Below are positions 11,017-20,085 of a stretch of 64,000 nt of DNA, piece by piece; positions within the stretch are counted from its first letter, which is position 1; every line of letters starts with the position of its first letter. The notes beneath the pieces are model-generated. The model ran no database searches. It saw nothing but the letters and a program-made list of their open reading frames with translations, and was not told the DNA's origin. A program made the translations under genes and the position numbers. This DNA is from TMP-86 sp044226865 (GTDB lineage Bacteria > Pseudomonadota > Gammaproteobacteria > Steroidobacterales > Steroidobacteraceae), in NCBI GenBank assembly GCA_044226865.1, contig JBGAGE010000004.1, positions 1 to 64,000 of the forward strand. Reading direction: 5' to 3'.

Positions 11017-12762
11017 TCATTCCACGGTGACGTTGTTGACTTCTTCCAGGCTGGTGAGTCCGTCCTTCACCTTCTGCAGGCCGGAGCGCCGTAGATTCCA
11101 GATGCCGTCCTTGGAGGCCTGATCCTCGATGTTCATCGCGCCGCCGCCTTCCATGATGATGCGGCCGATGGTGTCCGTGACCGGCATGACCTGGTAGATG
11201 CCCACGCGGCCCTTGTAGCCGTCGTTGCACTGCCCGCAACCCACGGCGCGGTATACCCGGATGCCGGCACTGACGTCGGCCGGATCGAAACCTTCCTTCA
11301 GCAGGGCCTCGGGCGGGATGTCCACCGGCGCCTTGCAGTTGGAGCATAGTTTGCGCGCCAGGCGTTGCGCGATGATGAGGCTCACGGAAGTGGCAATGGC
11401 GTAGGGTTTCACGCCCATGTCCACCAAGCGGGTGAGCGTCTGCGGTGCATCGTTGGTGTGCAGCGTGGACAGCACGAGGTGGCCGGTCTGCGCCGCCTTG
11501 ATGGCGATCTCGGCGGTCTCGAGGTCGCGGATTTCGCCGACCATGATGACGTCGGGGTCCTGGCGCAGGAAGGCGCGCAAGGCCGCGGCGAAGGTGAGGC
11601 CCACCTTGGGATTGACGTTCACCTGGTTGATGCCCGGCAGGTTGATTTCCGCCGGGTCTTCCGCGGTGGAAATGTTGCAGTCCTCGGTGTTGAGGATGTT
11701 GAGGCCGGTGTACAGCGACACGGTCTTACCGCTGCCGGTGGGGCCGGTCACGAGGATCATGCCCTGGGGCTTGGCCAGGTTCTTCATGTACAGCTCGCGC
11801 TGGAAGGGCTCGTAGCCCAGCGCGTCGATACCCAGCATGGCGCTGGAGGGATCGAGAATACGGGCCACGACCTTCTCGCCGAACAACGTGGGGCAGCTGC
11901 TGACACGGAAGTCGATGGCGCGATTCTTCGACAGGCGCATCTTGATGCGGCCGTCCTGGGGCACGCGCCGTTCCGCGATGTCCAGGCGTGCCATGACCTT
12001 GAGGCGCGCGATGATCTTCACTGCCAGCTGCACGGGCGGCAGCGCCACTTCCTTCAACACACCGTCGAGGCGCGTGCGGATGCGGAAGTATTTTTCGTAG
12101 GGTTCGAAGTGGATGTCCGATGCGCCCTTCTTGATGGCATCGAGCAGGATCTTGTTGACGAAGCGCACGATGGGCGCGTCTTCGACATCGTCGCGTCCGA
12201 GCGCGTCGCCGTCGGCTTCTTCATCGCCGCCGGTGACCTCGAGGTTCTCCAGGTCGAAGTCATCGTCGACCAGGTTGGGCATGGCCACGTCGACCTGCTC
12301 GATCGCCTTGCCCACCGCGGCCTGGAGCTTGTCGTCCTCGACCACGACGAACTCGATGCTCATCGAGGTCTGGAAGCGGATCTCATCCAGCGCGTGCAGG
12401 TTGGTCGGATCGGCGACCGCGAGGAACAGGCGCTTGCCGCGCCTCAGCAGCGGCAGTACGCGATGCTTTTGCAGCAGCTTGTCGCTGACCACCCGCACCG
12501 CATCCATGTCGACCGCAACGGCATCGAGGTCGAGGAGCGGCACGCCGAATTCATTGGAGGCCGAGATCGCGATGTCCCGGGCACTTGCCATATTGCTGGA
12601 GACCAGGAAGCTGACCAGGCCAACCCGCTTCTCCTTGGCCTTGGCGATGGCATCCTGCATGGCGGTGTCCTCGATCAGGCCATCCTGAACGAGTCGTTGC
12701 GCCAGTCCTCCCAGCGTCACCCGGCTGGTGCCGGCAACCGTTGCTAAAGCGTTATCATTCAT
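11017..12762 (-). CDS. pilB: Type IV pilus extension ATPase PilB
   Basis: PilB is the hexameric cytoplasmic ATPase that drives pilin polymerisation. 581 residues: N-terminal MshEN-type domain (about 1-180), then the GspE core with Walker A GPTGSGKTVSLYTGL, the Asp box, Walker B VGEIRDLETAEIA, and the His box LVLSTLHTNDAPQTL. A tetracysteine zinc site (CSNCKAPV and CGQCNDG) lies near the C-terminus, typical of pilus-extension rather than retraction ATPases. The N-terminal MshEN domains of many PilB/GspE proteins bind c-di-GMP. That is notable beside the riboswitch at 484, but binding residues were not confirmed here. Confidence 0.97.
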   Translation of the reverse strand: MNDNALATVAGTSRVTLGGLAQRLVQDGLIEDTAMQDAIAKAKEKRVGLVSFLVSSNMASARDIAISASNEFGVPLLDLDAVAVDMDAVRVVSDKLLQKHRVLPLLRRGKRLFLAVADPTNLHALDEIRFQTSMSIEFVVVEDDKLQAAVGKAIEQVDVAMPNLVDDDFDLENLEVTGGDEEADGDALGRDDVEDAPIVRFVNKILLDAIKKGASDIHFEPYEKYFRIRTRLDGVLKEVALPPVQLAVKIIARLKVMARLDIAERRVPQDGRIKMRLSKNRAIDFRVSSCPTLFGEKVVARILDPSSAMLGIDALGYEPFQRELYMKNLAKPQGMILVTGPTGSGKTVSLYTGLNILNTEDCNISTAEDPAEINLPGINQVNVNPKVGLTFAAALRAFLRQDPDVIMVGEIRDLETAEIAIKAAQTGHLVLSTLHTNDAPQTLTRLVDMGVKPYAIATSVSLIIAQRLARKLCSNCKAPVDIPPEALLKEGFDPADVSAGIRVYRAVGCGQCNDGYKGRVGIYQVMPVTDTIGRIIMEGGGAMNIEDQASKDGIWNLRRSGLQKVKDGLTSLEEVNNVTVE

Positions 12763-12924
12763 GTACTTACAAGCAGGGTGAGGGTCTCTCTCACGTGTAG
12801 TGTACTACTGGATCGCCGGCCGACAATGGACAAATATGTAACGCGATCCTCGCATACATATGGCCATGAGCTACGTGATTGCCTTCTCAGTTGACGGCAT
12901 CGCTCCCGACGGCTTTAACGGGCA

Positions 12925-12954
12925 AGAAAAAGCCCCTCGCGGAGGAGGGGCTTT
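12925..12954 (-). terminator. Intrinsic terminator after the truncated pilin copy
   Basis: Read on the minus strand, a perfect 10-base-pair stem (arms 12929-12938 and 12945-12954) is followed by a run of T. It lies about 60 bases downstream of the truncated pilin frame. It resembles the terminator after the intact pilA, as expected if the pilin gene was duplicated together with its terminator. Confidence 0.85.
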
Positions 12955-13015
12955 GGGTCGTGACTTCAGGCGGTGCACGCTTGCACAGCTCGCCCGAATC
13001 GGGGAATGGCTGCCT

Positions 13016-13453
13016 TCAGGCGCGGCACTCGGACGGCGCGTACTTGGCCAGCAAGGAGCCAACGCTGTTGGCGGCGCCGGACATCAGGGTGCTGGTCGGA
13101 GCGGCCGTCGAACCCGTCACGCGGCACTTCCACGACACGCTGCGGTCCACGCTGATGTAGGGAACCAGCGTCACGGTGCTGCCACTGATCGCGGCGTTGG
13201 CACGCTGTGGCGAGGTGCTGCTGTAGGTGATCGTGATCACGCCGTTGTTCACGTCCATCTGCGACACGTAGTTGCCCTTGGTGTCCGTCGCGGTGGGCGA
13301 CATGCCGGCAGCCGTGCGATTCGCAGGAGCCGTACCGGTGTTGGCGAACGTCTCGGAGACCGCCGCCTTCGCCTGGGCCGCCAGGGTCAGACCTTCAGCC
13401 ACCTGGCCGCGGATCGTGTAGTCCTGGTAGGCGGGAATCGCGATGGCGGCCAA
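13016..13453 (-). pseudogene. pilA: 5'-truncated type IV pilin copy (possible silent cassette)
   Basis: This frame is almost identical to residues 24-168 of the complete PilA next to it but lacks the leader peptide, the Phe cleavage site and most of the N-terminal helix. The match stops abruptly at the GIL of the helix (about 13459). Just beyond lies the perfect palindrome AGCATATATGCT (13462-13473). No ATG, ribosome site or sigma54 promoter precedes it; only a TTG could start the open frame. Differences from PilA cluster in two short blocks (SQMDVNN versus SSLEVAN, and VDRS versus ADNS) plus two silent changes. That is the pattern expected from gene conversion or short-patch drift. It cannot make an exported pilin alone but could donate sequence to pilA. 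Confidence 0.85.
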
Positions 13454-13541
13454 GATGCCTAAGCATATATGCTCCTTTTCGTTTCGAGGCGTCAGCGTGC
13501 TTACATGCGGCTGACAAAAATTCGCTCTTTCCTACCCTTGG

Positions 13542-13572
13542 AAAAAAAAGACCCCTCCGCGAGGAGGGGTCT
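13542..13572 (-). terminator. Intrinsic terminator of pilA
   Basis: On the minus strand an AGACCCCTC / GAGGGGTCT stem with a 5-base loop is followed by eight T residues. It starts about 30 bases after the pilA stop codon. This strong terminator also separates pilA transcription from the truncated copy further on. Confidence 0.93.
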
Positions 13573-13602
13573 TGCTCTGCCCGTTAGGACAAAACTCTCG
13601 TC

Positions 13603-14109
13603 TTACGCGCGGCACTCGGACGGCGCGTACTTGGCCAGCAAGGAGCCAACGCTGTTGGCGGCGCCGGACATCAGGGTGCTGGTCGGAGCGGCCGTCGAAC
13701 CCGTCACGCGGCACTTCCACGACACGCTGTTGTCGGCGCTGATGTAGGGAACCAGCGTCACGGTGCTGCCACTGATCGCGGCGTTGGCACGCTGCGGCGA
13801 GGTGCTGCTGTAGGTGATCGTGATCACGCCGTTCGCAACTTCGAGGCTCGACACGTAGTTGCCCTTGGTGTCCGTCGCGGTGGGCGACATGCCGGCAGCC
13901 GTGCGGTTCGCAGGAGCCGTACCGGTGTTGGCGAACGTCTCGGAGACCGCCGCCTTCGCCTGGGCCGCCAGGGTCAGACCTTCAGCCACCTGGCCGCGGA
14001 TCGTGTAGTCCTGGTAGGCGGGAATCGCGATGGCGGCCAAGATGCCGATGATCGCAACCACAATCATCAATTCGATCAGGGTGAAACCCTTTTGGACTTG
14101 CTTAAGCAT
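13603..14109 (-). CDS. pilA: Type IV major pilin PilA
   Basis: A 168-residue type IV pilin. The prepilin motif is clear: a short basic leader MLKQVQKG, cleavage before Phe, then FTLIELMIVVAIIGILAAIA with Glu at mature position 5. The C-terminus has two Cys (SWKCRV and SECRA) that would form the D-region disulphide loop. The body is rich in Ala, Thr and Ser, possible glycosylation positions. A ribosome site AAGGAG precedes the ATG at 14109, a sigma54-type promoter lies further upstream, and a strong terminator follows. It is likely the main pilus subunit, built by the neighbouring PilBCD and activated by PilSR encoded 8-11 kb away. Confidence 0.96.
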   Translation of the reverse strand: MLKQVQKGFTLIELMIVVAIIGILAAIAIPAYQDYTIRGQVAEGLTLAAQAKAAVSETFANTGTAPANRTAAGMSPTATDTKGNYVSSLEVANGVITITYSSTSPQRANAAISGSTVTLVPYISADNSVSWKCRVTGSTAAPTSTLMSGAANSVGSLLAKYAPSECRA

Positions 14110-14173
14110 TACTCACTCCTTGGAAAAACCTGTGAACCGGATCAGCAACGGCTTGCGCCTGTGCCTGGGTAGA

Positions 14174-14189
14174 AGCATGTGCCGTGCCA
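14174..14189 (-). promoter_or_regulatory. Sigma54 (RpoN) promoter of pilA
   Basis: On the minus strand the sequence TGGCACGGCACATGCT has the invariant GG and GC pairs separated by ten bases, matching the -24/-12 consensus TGGCAC-N5-TTGCW except one position in the -12 box. The expected start of transcription near 14163 gives a leader of about 54 bases before the pilA ATG. Sigma54 promoters need an enhancer-binding activator, and PilR is encoded at 22695-24026. Confidence 0.85.
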
Positions 14190-14342
14190 GCGCCCGGGGG
14201 ATCTTCTTAAGCCATTGAAAATCATATTGAAATGTTGATTTGACGGTGCGTATTTGACATAGGCGCGTCGTCGATTGACGGCAGATGCGGACCGCTCGGG
14301 TCACAAGGTGACAAAAATTGTCGCCCCGGGTGACGCGACGCC

Positions 14343-15938
14343 TTAACCGGGCTTGCGGACTTCCTCGTGATAGTCCTCTTCCGCATTCACCTGCCAGATG
14401 GCCTCCTTGTCCTGGCTGCCTGCGACGATGGCGCTCACTGCGCCATTGGCGGCCAGCATGGAATGGTCCTGGTTGTTGTAGCGGTGCATGCCGTTGCGTC
14501 CCACCGCGAACAAATTGCCGAAACGGTCCAGGTAGTTCTTGAGCGTGCCGAAATGCCGGTACTCGCCGAAGTAGGCCGGGTATGCCTTGGGTACGCGGAT
14601 CAGCGTGCCGTCGAGCACATCGCGGCGGTCCACCATCCCCATCTTCTCGAGTTCCGCGGCGGCGAAGTCGAGAAAGGCGGAATTCCCCATGGACCACAAT
14701 TCATCGCCCTCGCGGCAGAAGTATTCGAGGCCGAGCCAGATCGTGCCGGGGTCCGCCACCATCGACGGGCTCCAGTTGTTGAACACCTGCAACCGGCCGA
14801 TTTTCACGTCCGGTTCCTGGATGTAGATCCAGTTGTCCGGCGGCATGCCGTTGCTGCCCACCCGGGCTTTCGGGTCGGGTGCGAACTTCATGCGCTTCAG
14901 CAGCAGGCCCGCGGTCATGAAATCGCGGTACGGCAGCTGCGCGGCCACCCGCCCGATCGAGGTGTCCTCCGGCTCGAGGAAGGCGATGAGATCGCACACC
15001 GGCAGCGTGGAGATGAACTGATCACAGGGCTGCCGTCTCGCCGCGCCGGACGCATCGCGCACCTGCACCGCGGTGATGCGCAAGCCCTCGCGTTCGATGC
15101 CGATGATGCGATGGGAGAGGTGCACTTCGCCGCCTCGCTCCCCGACCTTGCGCGCCACCGTTTCCCACATCTGGCCGGGGCCGAACTTGGGATACAGGAA
15201 GCGCTCGATCAGGCTGGTTTCGATCTGCTTCTGCGCGGTGTCCGCGGCGGAGCGGAAGGCGCTGGAAAGCGCGTGCGCGAGCGCCTTGGTGACCGACAGC
15301 CCCTTGATGCGTTGCGCGCCCCACTCGGCGGAGATCTCCTGGCAGGGCACGCCCCAGACCTTCTCCGTGTAATCCTTGAAGAAGGTGCGGTACAGGCGAT
15401 CGCCGAAGCGGTTGATGAAGAAATCCTCGAGCGTGCGTTCCGGATGGCGCGCCCACAGCCGCGCTTGCGCGTAACTGGCGCCGATCCGCGCCGCATCCCA
15501 CCAGCCGAGATTGTTGAGCGTCGCTGCATTGAGCTTCAGCGGGTAGTCGAAGAAGCGGCGGCGGTAGAAGATGCGCGACAAGCGCTCGCGGACCAGCATT
15601 ACCGCATCCGCATCGGCGGGCCGCAAACCTTGAGGTGCGAACTCGCGGGTGCTCTGTTGATAGGTGAGCTGCACCGGACTCGGCAGCCCTTGCGCACCGG
15701 CCTGGACCGGCAGCATGTCCTGCCACCAGCGCATCACCCAGTCCGACTTGGAGAAGAAGCGATGACCGCCGATGTCCATGCGGTTGCCGCGGTAGTTGAC
15801 GGTCTTGGAAATGCCGCCGACCTGCGTGTCGGCCTCGAATACGATCGGCAGCACGTCCGAGCGGCGCAGCAGTTCCCAGGCGGCGGTCAGGCCGGCGGGA
15901 CCCGCGCCGGCGATCACGGCAATCCTGCGTTCACCCAT
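14343..15938 (-). CDS. FAD-dependent oxidoreductase / amine-oxidase-like flavoprotein
   Basis: A 531-residue flavoprotein with an N-terminal dinucleotide-binding motif AGAGPAGLTAAWELLRR and a following acidic strand end, then GGISKTVNYRGNRMDIGGHRFF. This is typical of the NAD(P)/FAD oxidoreductases related to UDP-galactopyranose mutase and protoporphyrinogen oxidase that occur in glycan clusters. The substrate is unknown; sugar-nucleotide or lipid-linked sugar modification is suggested by the neighbours. The conserved start is MGERRIAV at 15938, which overlaps the end of gtrA by 8 bases. An upstream extension of the frame has no family sense. The Trp in RWWQD and the aromatic patches are family features, not proof of substrate. 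Confidence 0.8.
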   Translation of the reverse strand: MGERRIAVIAGAGPAGLTAAWELLRRSDVLPIVFEADTQVGGISKTVNYRGNRMDIGGHRFFSKSDWVMRWWQDMLPVQAGAQGLPSPVQLTYQQSTREFAPQGLRPADADAVMLVRERLSRIFYRRRFFDYPLKLNAATLNNLGWWDAARIGASYAQARLWARHPERTLEDFFINRFGDRLYRTFFKDYTEKVWGVPCQEISAEWGAQRIKGLSVTKALAHALSSAFRSAADTAQKQIETSLIERFLYPKFGPGQMWETVARKVGERGGEVHLSHRIIGIEREGLRITAVQVRDASGAARRQPCDQFISTLPVCDLIAFLEPEDTSIGRVAAQLPYRDFMTAGLLLKRMKFAPDPKARVGSNGMPPDNWIYIQEPDVKIGRLQVFNNWSPSMVADPGTIWLGLEYFCREGDELWSMGNSAFLDFAAAELEKMGMVDRRDVLDGTLIRVPKAYPAYFGEYRHFGTLKNYLDRFGNLFAVGRNGMHRYNNQDHSMLAANGAVSAIVAGSQDKEAIWQVNAEEDYHEEVRKPG

Positions 15939-16359
15939 CGATGACGGCCGGGTTGTCGGAGCGCTTGAGGCTGCGCGGCACGAACAGCAATTGGCGGCGC
16001 GAGAAGAAGTTGACACCGAAGGTGCACGCCGCCGCGACGCACTTGGCCAGCAGATAATGAAGTCCGCCCAGGCGGATGGCGAGTGACATCACGATGGCGT
16101 TCACGGCGAGCCCGAGCGTGCCCAGCGCCGCGAAGCTGGCGAATTCAAGTCGGCGGCCCTTGAGACGGCGATGTCGGAACACCCAGGTGACGGAAAGCGC
16201 GTAACTTACCAGTAACCCCGCGCAGAATGAAATGCACGCCGCGGCGACCGCCGGCATGTGCAGGCCCTGCACCAGCGCCGCCAGCACCAGCATGTCCACG
16301 CCCAGCGCCAGCACCGACACGGCCAGGTAGCCCGCCGCCTCGTTAACCAGCCGGCGCAT
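15931..16359 (-). CDS. GtrA family membrane protein
   Basis: A 142-residue protein with four membrane segments, matching the GtrA family, which helps move undecaprenyl-phosphate-linked sugars across the inner membrane. The N-terminal RRLVNEAAGYLAVSVLALG, the SYALSVTWVF after the second segment and the basic end near RRQLLFVPRSLKRS fit. The start at 16359 overlaps the end of the upstream large membrane protein by 17 bases. The order large GT-C-like protein, GtrA, flavoprotein suggests one transcript for making or modifying a surface glycan. Confidence 0.85.
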   Translation of the reverse strand: MRRLVNEAAGYLAVSVLALGVDMLVLAALVQGLHMPAVAAACISFCAGLLVSYALSVTWVFRHRRLKGRRLEFASFAALGTLGLAVNAIVMSLAIRLGGLHYLLAKCVAAACTFGVNFFSRRQLLFVPRSLKRSDNPAVIDG

Positions 16360-18298
16360 TGCGCCCTCCGCTCGCCCGCACAGCGGCGCAGTCGTACAAG
16401 TGCCAGCCGCCCCAGGCGCTCTTGCCGCGGTGCTCGCGCGCACCGAAGCCCACGTTTTCCTTCGCAATCAGGAAATCGAGTTTGGGATCGCCGCACACGC
16501 GCCGCAGCAGCGGCACGGTCAAGGCACGAACCTGGGGCCGTTTCCAGGCATTGGGGTTCTGCTGGTAACGGATGAATGACGAGAAGATCTTCCAGTTTGG
16601 GTCCACCAGCGGCTCGAGCACGTCCGAGCGGCGCTTGACCTCGAGAGCGGTGTCGCGCGAGAACACCACCCCTGCCGACTGCGCCTCTGACAAATAGATG
16701 GGCCGCTGCAGCACGAACCAACCGAAGATGCTCGAGGGCTCGGGAATGGCGATCACCACATTCTTGTCTTCCGGGATGGCCGCCTGCCAGTCGGTAAACT
16801 CGCCGGGCTTGTAGACGGCTGACAAGGGCGTTCCCTGCCTGAAAGAGCTGGGCACCACCAGGATGACCACCAGGGCAAGCAGCGCGAAAACGGCCGCACC
16901 GCCGGCGGGCGAGCGCGGGCGTTTTACCCACATCCATGCGAGCACCGTCACGATCACCATCGGCGTCTGCAGGCCGAGCACGTTCTTGACGATCTGCAAT
17001 GGCAGCGGGTCGGCCTTCGTGTCGAACGGCGCGCTGACACAGGTCCAGATGTTGCTCACCACCCAAAGACCCGAGATCGTGAGGATGGCGATTCCGCACC
17101 ACTTCAACAGGACCGCCACCCGCTCGTCGATGCGATCGCGGAGCGCATAGATGCCGGCGGCCAGCGCAGCACAGGTGAAGTTGTCGATGAGATCATAGGT
17201 CCAGGCAAGGCCCGCGAAGGATGCGCACAGCAAGCCGCAGCGGCGGTCACGCAGCACCGCTAACACGGTCATCGGCAACAGCAACACGGCAAAGAACGCG
17301 GTGACCCATTCCAGGCGCCAGGGTTGCATCTGCACCAGCAACGCGACCGGCCCGATGAGGGAGCCGATCACCCCCACTGCCAGGCCCGATGCGCCGACGA
17401 TCATGGACCCGAAAGCCAGCCGGCGCACCTGCGGGTCCTCCACCGCCATCACGGTGAGGGCGAGCGAGGCGAACGGCCGGGCGTTCAGCCGCCAATCCTC
17501 GAATTTCCAGATGTCGAGCAGCAGGTACTGTGAGCGCTCGCGCACCACGTACAGCCATTCGGCGTCCAACAAGGGGAACACCCGCGCCACGGCCGGAAGG
17601 GTCGAGGCGGCGATCGCCAGCAGGAGCGTTGCGAGCAATCCCAACAAGGCGGCGGCGATGCTCCAGCGCAGCGGCATCCACAGGCAGGCGAGCATGACCA
17701 GGCCGGGCAGCGCCATGATGGGGTGAACGGCCATGCCCACCGCGATCGTCGCGAGTGCGGCAGCCCGGTGCGAATGAATGTTCAACGCCAGCCCGATGAT
17801 CACCAGGGCTTCCGCCGCGGAACGCGCCGTCAGGAAGTCCTCCGAATAATGAAAAACCGAAAAGCCGCCGAAGCGTCCGATGATGATGACCAGGATGCCG
17901 AGCGACAGCCACGCGGTATCGGCATCCTTCAATTTGCGGATGATGTGCCATGCGGCCGTCAGCAGGCATACCTTGAAAAAGATGGTCAGGATCAGCGCTG
18001 CGTGCTCCAGGCCCCACAGGCGGATGAACGCGGCGTAAAAGGGCGAGAACAGGGAATATCGATCCTGGGACGAATACTGCAGAAACAGGTCGAGTTTCAG
18101 CGCAGGATGAATCTGCGCGAGGGCCTGGAATGCGTACAACTGGGCGTCGTATCCCAGTCCCTGATAGCGGTGCATCAGGCTCCAGCACGCCAGGATCAAC
18201 AATGAAAAAGACACTGCCGACAGTGCGCGAAACGCCGGCGAAAGCGGCGTCGCCGTAGCGGGCATGTCGCGCTGGCGCGCGGGATCGGAATTCGACAA
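16343..18298 (-). CDS. Large polytopic membrane protein, GT-C-like, function unknown
   Basis: A 651-residue protein with about 11 membrane segments to residue 480 and a soluble end of about 150 residues. The first extracytoplasmic loop has GYDAQLYAFQAL, an acidic residue placed as in GT-C glycosyltransferases, followed by a loop with DRYSLFSPFYAAF. No family signature was recognised beyond that. It overlaps gtrA by 17 bases and lies upstream of the flavoprotein, so a role in assembling or transferring a lipid-linked sugar is plausible. The soluble part contains IPEDKNVVIAIPEPSS, which resembles the periplasmic tails of such enzymes. Confidence 0.6.
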   Translation of the reverse strand: MSNSDPARQRDMPATATPLSPAFRALSAVSFSLLILACWSLMHRYQGLGYDAQLYAFQALAQIHPALKLDLFLQYSSQDRYSLFSPFYAAFIRLWGLEHAALILTIFFKVCLLTAAWHIIRKLKDADTAWLSLGILVIIIGRFGGFSVFHYSEDFLTARSAAEALVIIGLALNIHSHRAAALATIAVGMAVHPIMALPGLVMLACLWMPLRWSIAAALLGLLATLLLAIAASTLPAVARVFPLLDAEWLYVVRERSQYLLLDIWKFEDWRLNARPFASLALTVMAVEDPQVRRLAFGSMIVGASGLAVGVIGSLIGPVALLVQMQPWRLEWVTAFFAVLLLPMTVLAVLRDRRCGLLCASFAGLAWTYDLIDNFTCAALAAGIYALRDRIDERVAVLLKWCGIAILTISGLWVVSNIWTCVSAPFDTKADPLPLQIVKNVLGLQTPMVIVTVLAWMWVKRPRSPAGGAAVFALLALVVILVVPSSFRQGTPLSAVYKPGEFTDWQAAIPEDKNVVIAIPEPSSIFGWFVLQRPIYLSEAQSAGVVFSRDTALEVKRRSDVLEPLVDPNWKIFSSFIRYQQNPNAWKRPQVRALTVPLLRRVCGDPKLDFLIAKENVGFGAREHRGKSAWGGWHLYDCAAVRASGGRNAPAG

Positions 18299-18428
18299 GG
18301 TTTCAATCCGTGCTTGCTGGTCCGGCTGGGCCGGGACGTACAGTTGCGCATTATGTCTGGTTAAGACGGGAAGATGTGTGATCAGATACGCATCGAATTC
18401 CTGACAACGGGCTTTCCGTCACACTCGC

Positions 18429-19232
18429 ATGGCTCCATTGCTTTCCATCGTCACCGTCTCCTTGAATGCCGCCGGCAGCATCGGCGACACGCTGGCCTCG
18501 GTCGCCGCGCAGAGGGGTGAGGTGGACATCGAGCATGTCTGCGTCGATGGCGGATCGCGGGATGCAACCCGCAGTATCATCGATGCGGCGGCGGCCCGCT
18601 CACCGCGTATCACGCGCGTGTTCGAGCCCGACCGCGGCATCTATGACGCGATGAACAAGGGTTGGAAGGCCTCCACCGGCGAGTACGTGCTGTACCTCAA
18701 TGCCGATGATTTCCTGGTGGCGCCCGATTCCATCGCCGCGGCCATGCACGGGTTGCGGCCCGGCGCAGCAGACAATCCCGACATGATCGTCGCCGACGTG
18801 GCGATGGGGCGTCTGGGCTCCCGCGGCCTGTGGCGCCACCGGCGGGTGCCCCGGCTCCTGGCGGGTTGCCCGCAAATGGGTTGGTTTCCCGTTCATCAGG
18901 GCCGGCTCGTGAAGCGCAGCCTGATAGAGGCCGTGGGAGGCTTCGATGCGGGCATGCGCCTGGCCGCCGACGTCACCCAGTATTACGACATGGAGGATCT
19001 GCGCCGCTTGTCGATCCGCGTACTCCGCCGGGACATCGCCTTCATGCGCGCGGGCGGTGCGGCCAATGGCAGCGCCGGCGCCATGTGGCTCGGCACCCGG
19101 GAGATCTACGCGCATCTGCGGCGCAGCCGCGGCCGCGTGCGCTCTGCCGCCATGGCCTTGGTCAAGACATGCCAGTCGGTGTCGGAACTGCGCTACGGCC
19201 GTTGCCCGCACCGCCGCTGGTTTGTCACCTGA
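18429..19232 (+). CDS. Family 2 glycosyltransferase
   Basis: A 267-residue GT-A type glycosyltransferase. The N-terminus LLSIVTVSLNAAGSIGDTLAS is the nucleotide-sugar binding start, the acidic motif LYLNADDFL (the DxD equivalent) follows near residue 95, and HQGRLVKRSLIEAVGGFD is the usual acceptor-side block. Such enzymes add sugars to lipid carriers on the cytoplasmic face. It is transcribed divergently from the GT-C-like gene across a 130-base gap. The sugar cannot be told from sequence. Confidence 0.85.
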   Translation: MAPLLSIVTVSLNAAGSIGDTLASVAAQRGEVDIEHVCVDGGSRDATRSIIDAAAARSPRITRVFEPDRGIYDAMNKGWKASTGEYVLYLNADDFLVAPDSIAAAMHGLRPGAADNPDMIVADVAMGRLGSRGLWRHRRVPRLLAGCPQMGWFPVHQGRLVKRSLIEAVGGFDAGMRLAADVTQYYDMEDLRRLSIRVLRRDIAFMRAGGAANGSAGAMWLGTREIYAHLRRSRGRVRSAAMALVKTCQSVSELRYGRCPHRRWFVT

Positions 19233-19237
19233 TTCGG

Positions 19238-19951
19238 CTAGCCGCGCGCGAACAGGAAATCGGCCTGGATGGGCTTGGCCGAGCGGCCGTTCGACAGATT
19301 GGCCACGCAGATCAGCTTGAATCCGCGCGACAGCAGGAAGGACACGACCTCAGAGGCCAGCGCCTGCCCCACGTACAGCTCGATGAACGAGGCCTCCACA
19401 TAGACGAAGTCGAAGTGTGACAGCAGTTCCCCGCAGCCGCGCAGGGCCGCCAGCTCGAAGCCCTGCACGTCGAGTTTCAACAGCGTGCGGCCGCGAAGCT
19501 CGGCGTTGCCCAGCTTGTCCGTCAGCAACACGGTGGTGACGCGCTCGCGCCGCGCTTCCTCGGTGAGCGGAAAATTCTCGTTCTGCAACTGGCCGATCGG
19601 CAGGAGCGAGGAGGAGGCATCCCAGCGCGCGACGTGCATCTCGGCGGTGCCGGCCTGCTCGCCGACGGCGGTCTCGAACAACACCGCGCGCGCATCGCCG
19701 GCGAAGGTGGCGCGCCAGGCCTGTGCGGGGCGCGCCAGCGGTTCGAAGGAATAGATCTGCGCCGCCGGGAACAAGCGCCGCACGCACAGCGCGAACTGCC
19801 CGCGGTTGGCGCCAATGTCGACCACGGTGTCGAGCTGCAGGTCGGCGAGGATGGCATCGTGCTCGGTCGATGCGGCGACCCGCGTGCGCAGGAAGGCTGC
19901 CCGGTAGCGCGGGATCCACAGCACCCGGGCGATCTTCGTGAGTATGTTCAA
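19238..19951 (-). CDS. FkbM family methyltransferase
   Basis: A 237-residue SAM-dependent methyltransferase of the FkbM family. The SAM site is VVDIGANRGQFALCVRRLFP near residue 45, followed by SFEPL (the acidic ribose-binding residue) and later LKLDVQGFELAALRG, the typical FkbM end block. These enzymes O-methylate sugars in glycans or lipids. It is convergent with the glycosyltransferase upstream (5 bases apart) and diverges from the GT-C-like gene at 20086. A second FkbM gene lies at 30087. Confidence 0.88.
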   Translation of the reverse strand: MNILTKIARVLWIPRYRAAFLRTRVAASTEHDAILADLQLDTVVDIGANRGQFALCVRRLFPAAQIYSFEPLARPAQAWRATFAGDARAVLFETAVGEQAGTAEMHVARWDASSSLLPIGQLQNENFPLTEEARRERVTTVLLTDKLGNAELRGRTLLKLDVQGFELAALRGCGELLSHFDFVYVEASFIELYVGQALASEVVSFLLSRGFKLICVANLSNGRSAKPIQADFLFARG

Positions 19952-20085
19952 GCTTTCCTCGGCGGCAAGCGCGGCGTCGCGCGATTATTGCAGAACGCCG
20001 CCTGTGTCGCACTTTGCGCATCACCATGTTGTAAGCTCGCTCCGGCGTGCGCGGCCCGGAAAACCGCGTCAACCCGAGGAACACC

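Larger units (their letters stand above)
13016..14047 (-). repeat. Tandem pilin duplication, two direct copies about 445 bases long
   Basis: Copy 1 runs from about 13016 to 13459 and copy 2 from about 13603 to 14047, in the same orientation, separated by about 145 bases that include a terminator. Side-by-side reading shows long identical stretches broken by two short clusters of changes near 13144-13155 / 13731-13742 and 13234-13251 / 13821-13838, plus isolated third-position changes. Both copies keep the same 3' end (coding for SECRA) but use different stop codons, TGA and TAA. Confidence 0.85.

Noticed and set aside
8759..11122. A long open frame opposite pilD and pilC.
   Set aside because: It is antisense to two certain pilus genes, is rich in Arg, Gln, His and Gly as expected from reading GC-rich codons backwards, and has no family match.
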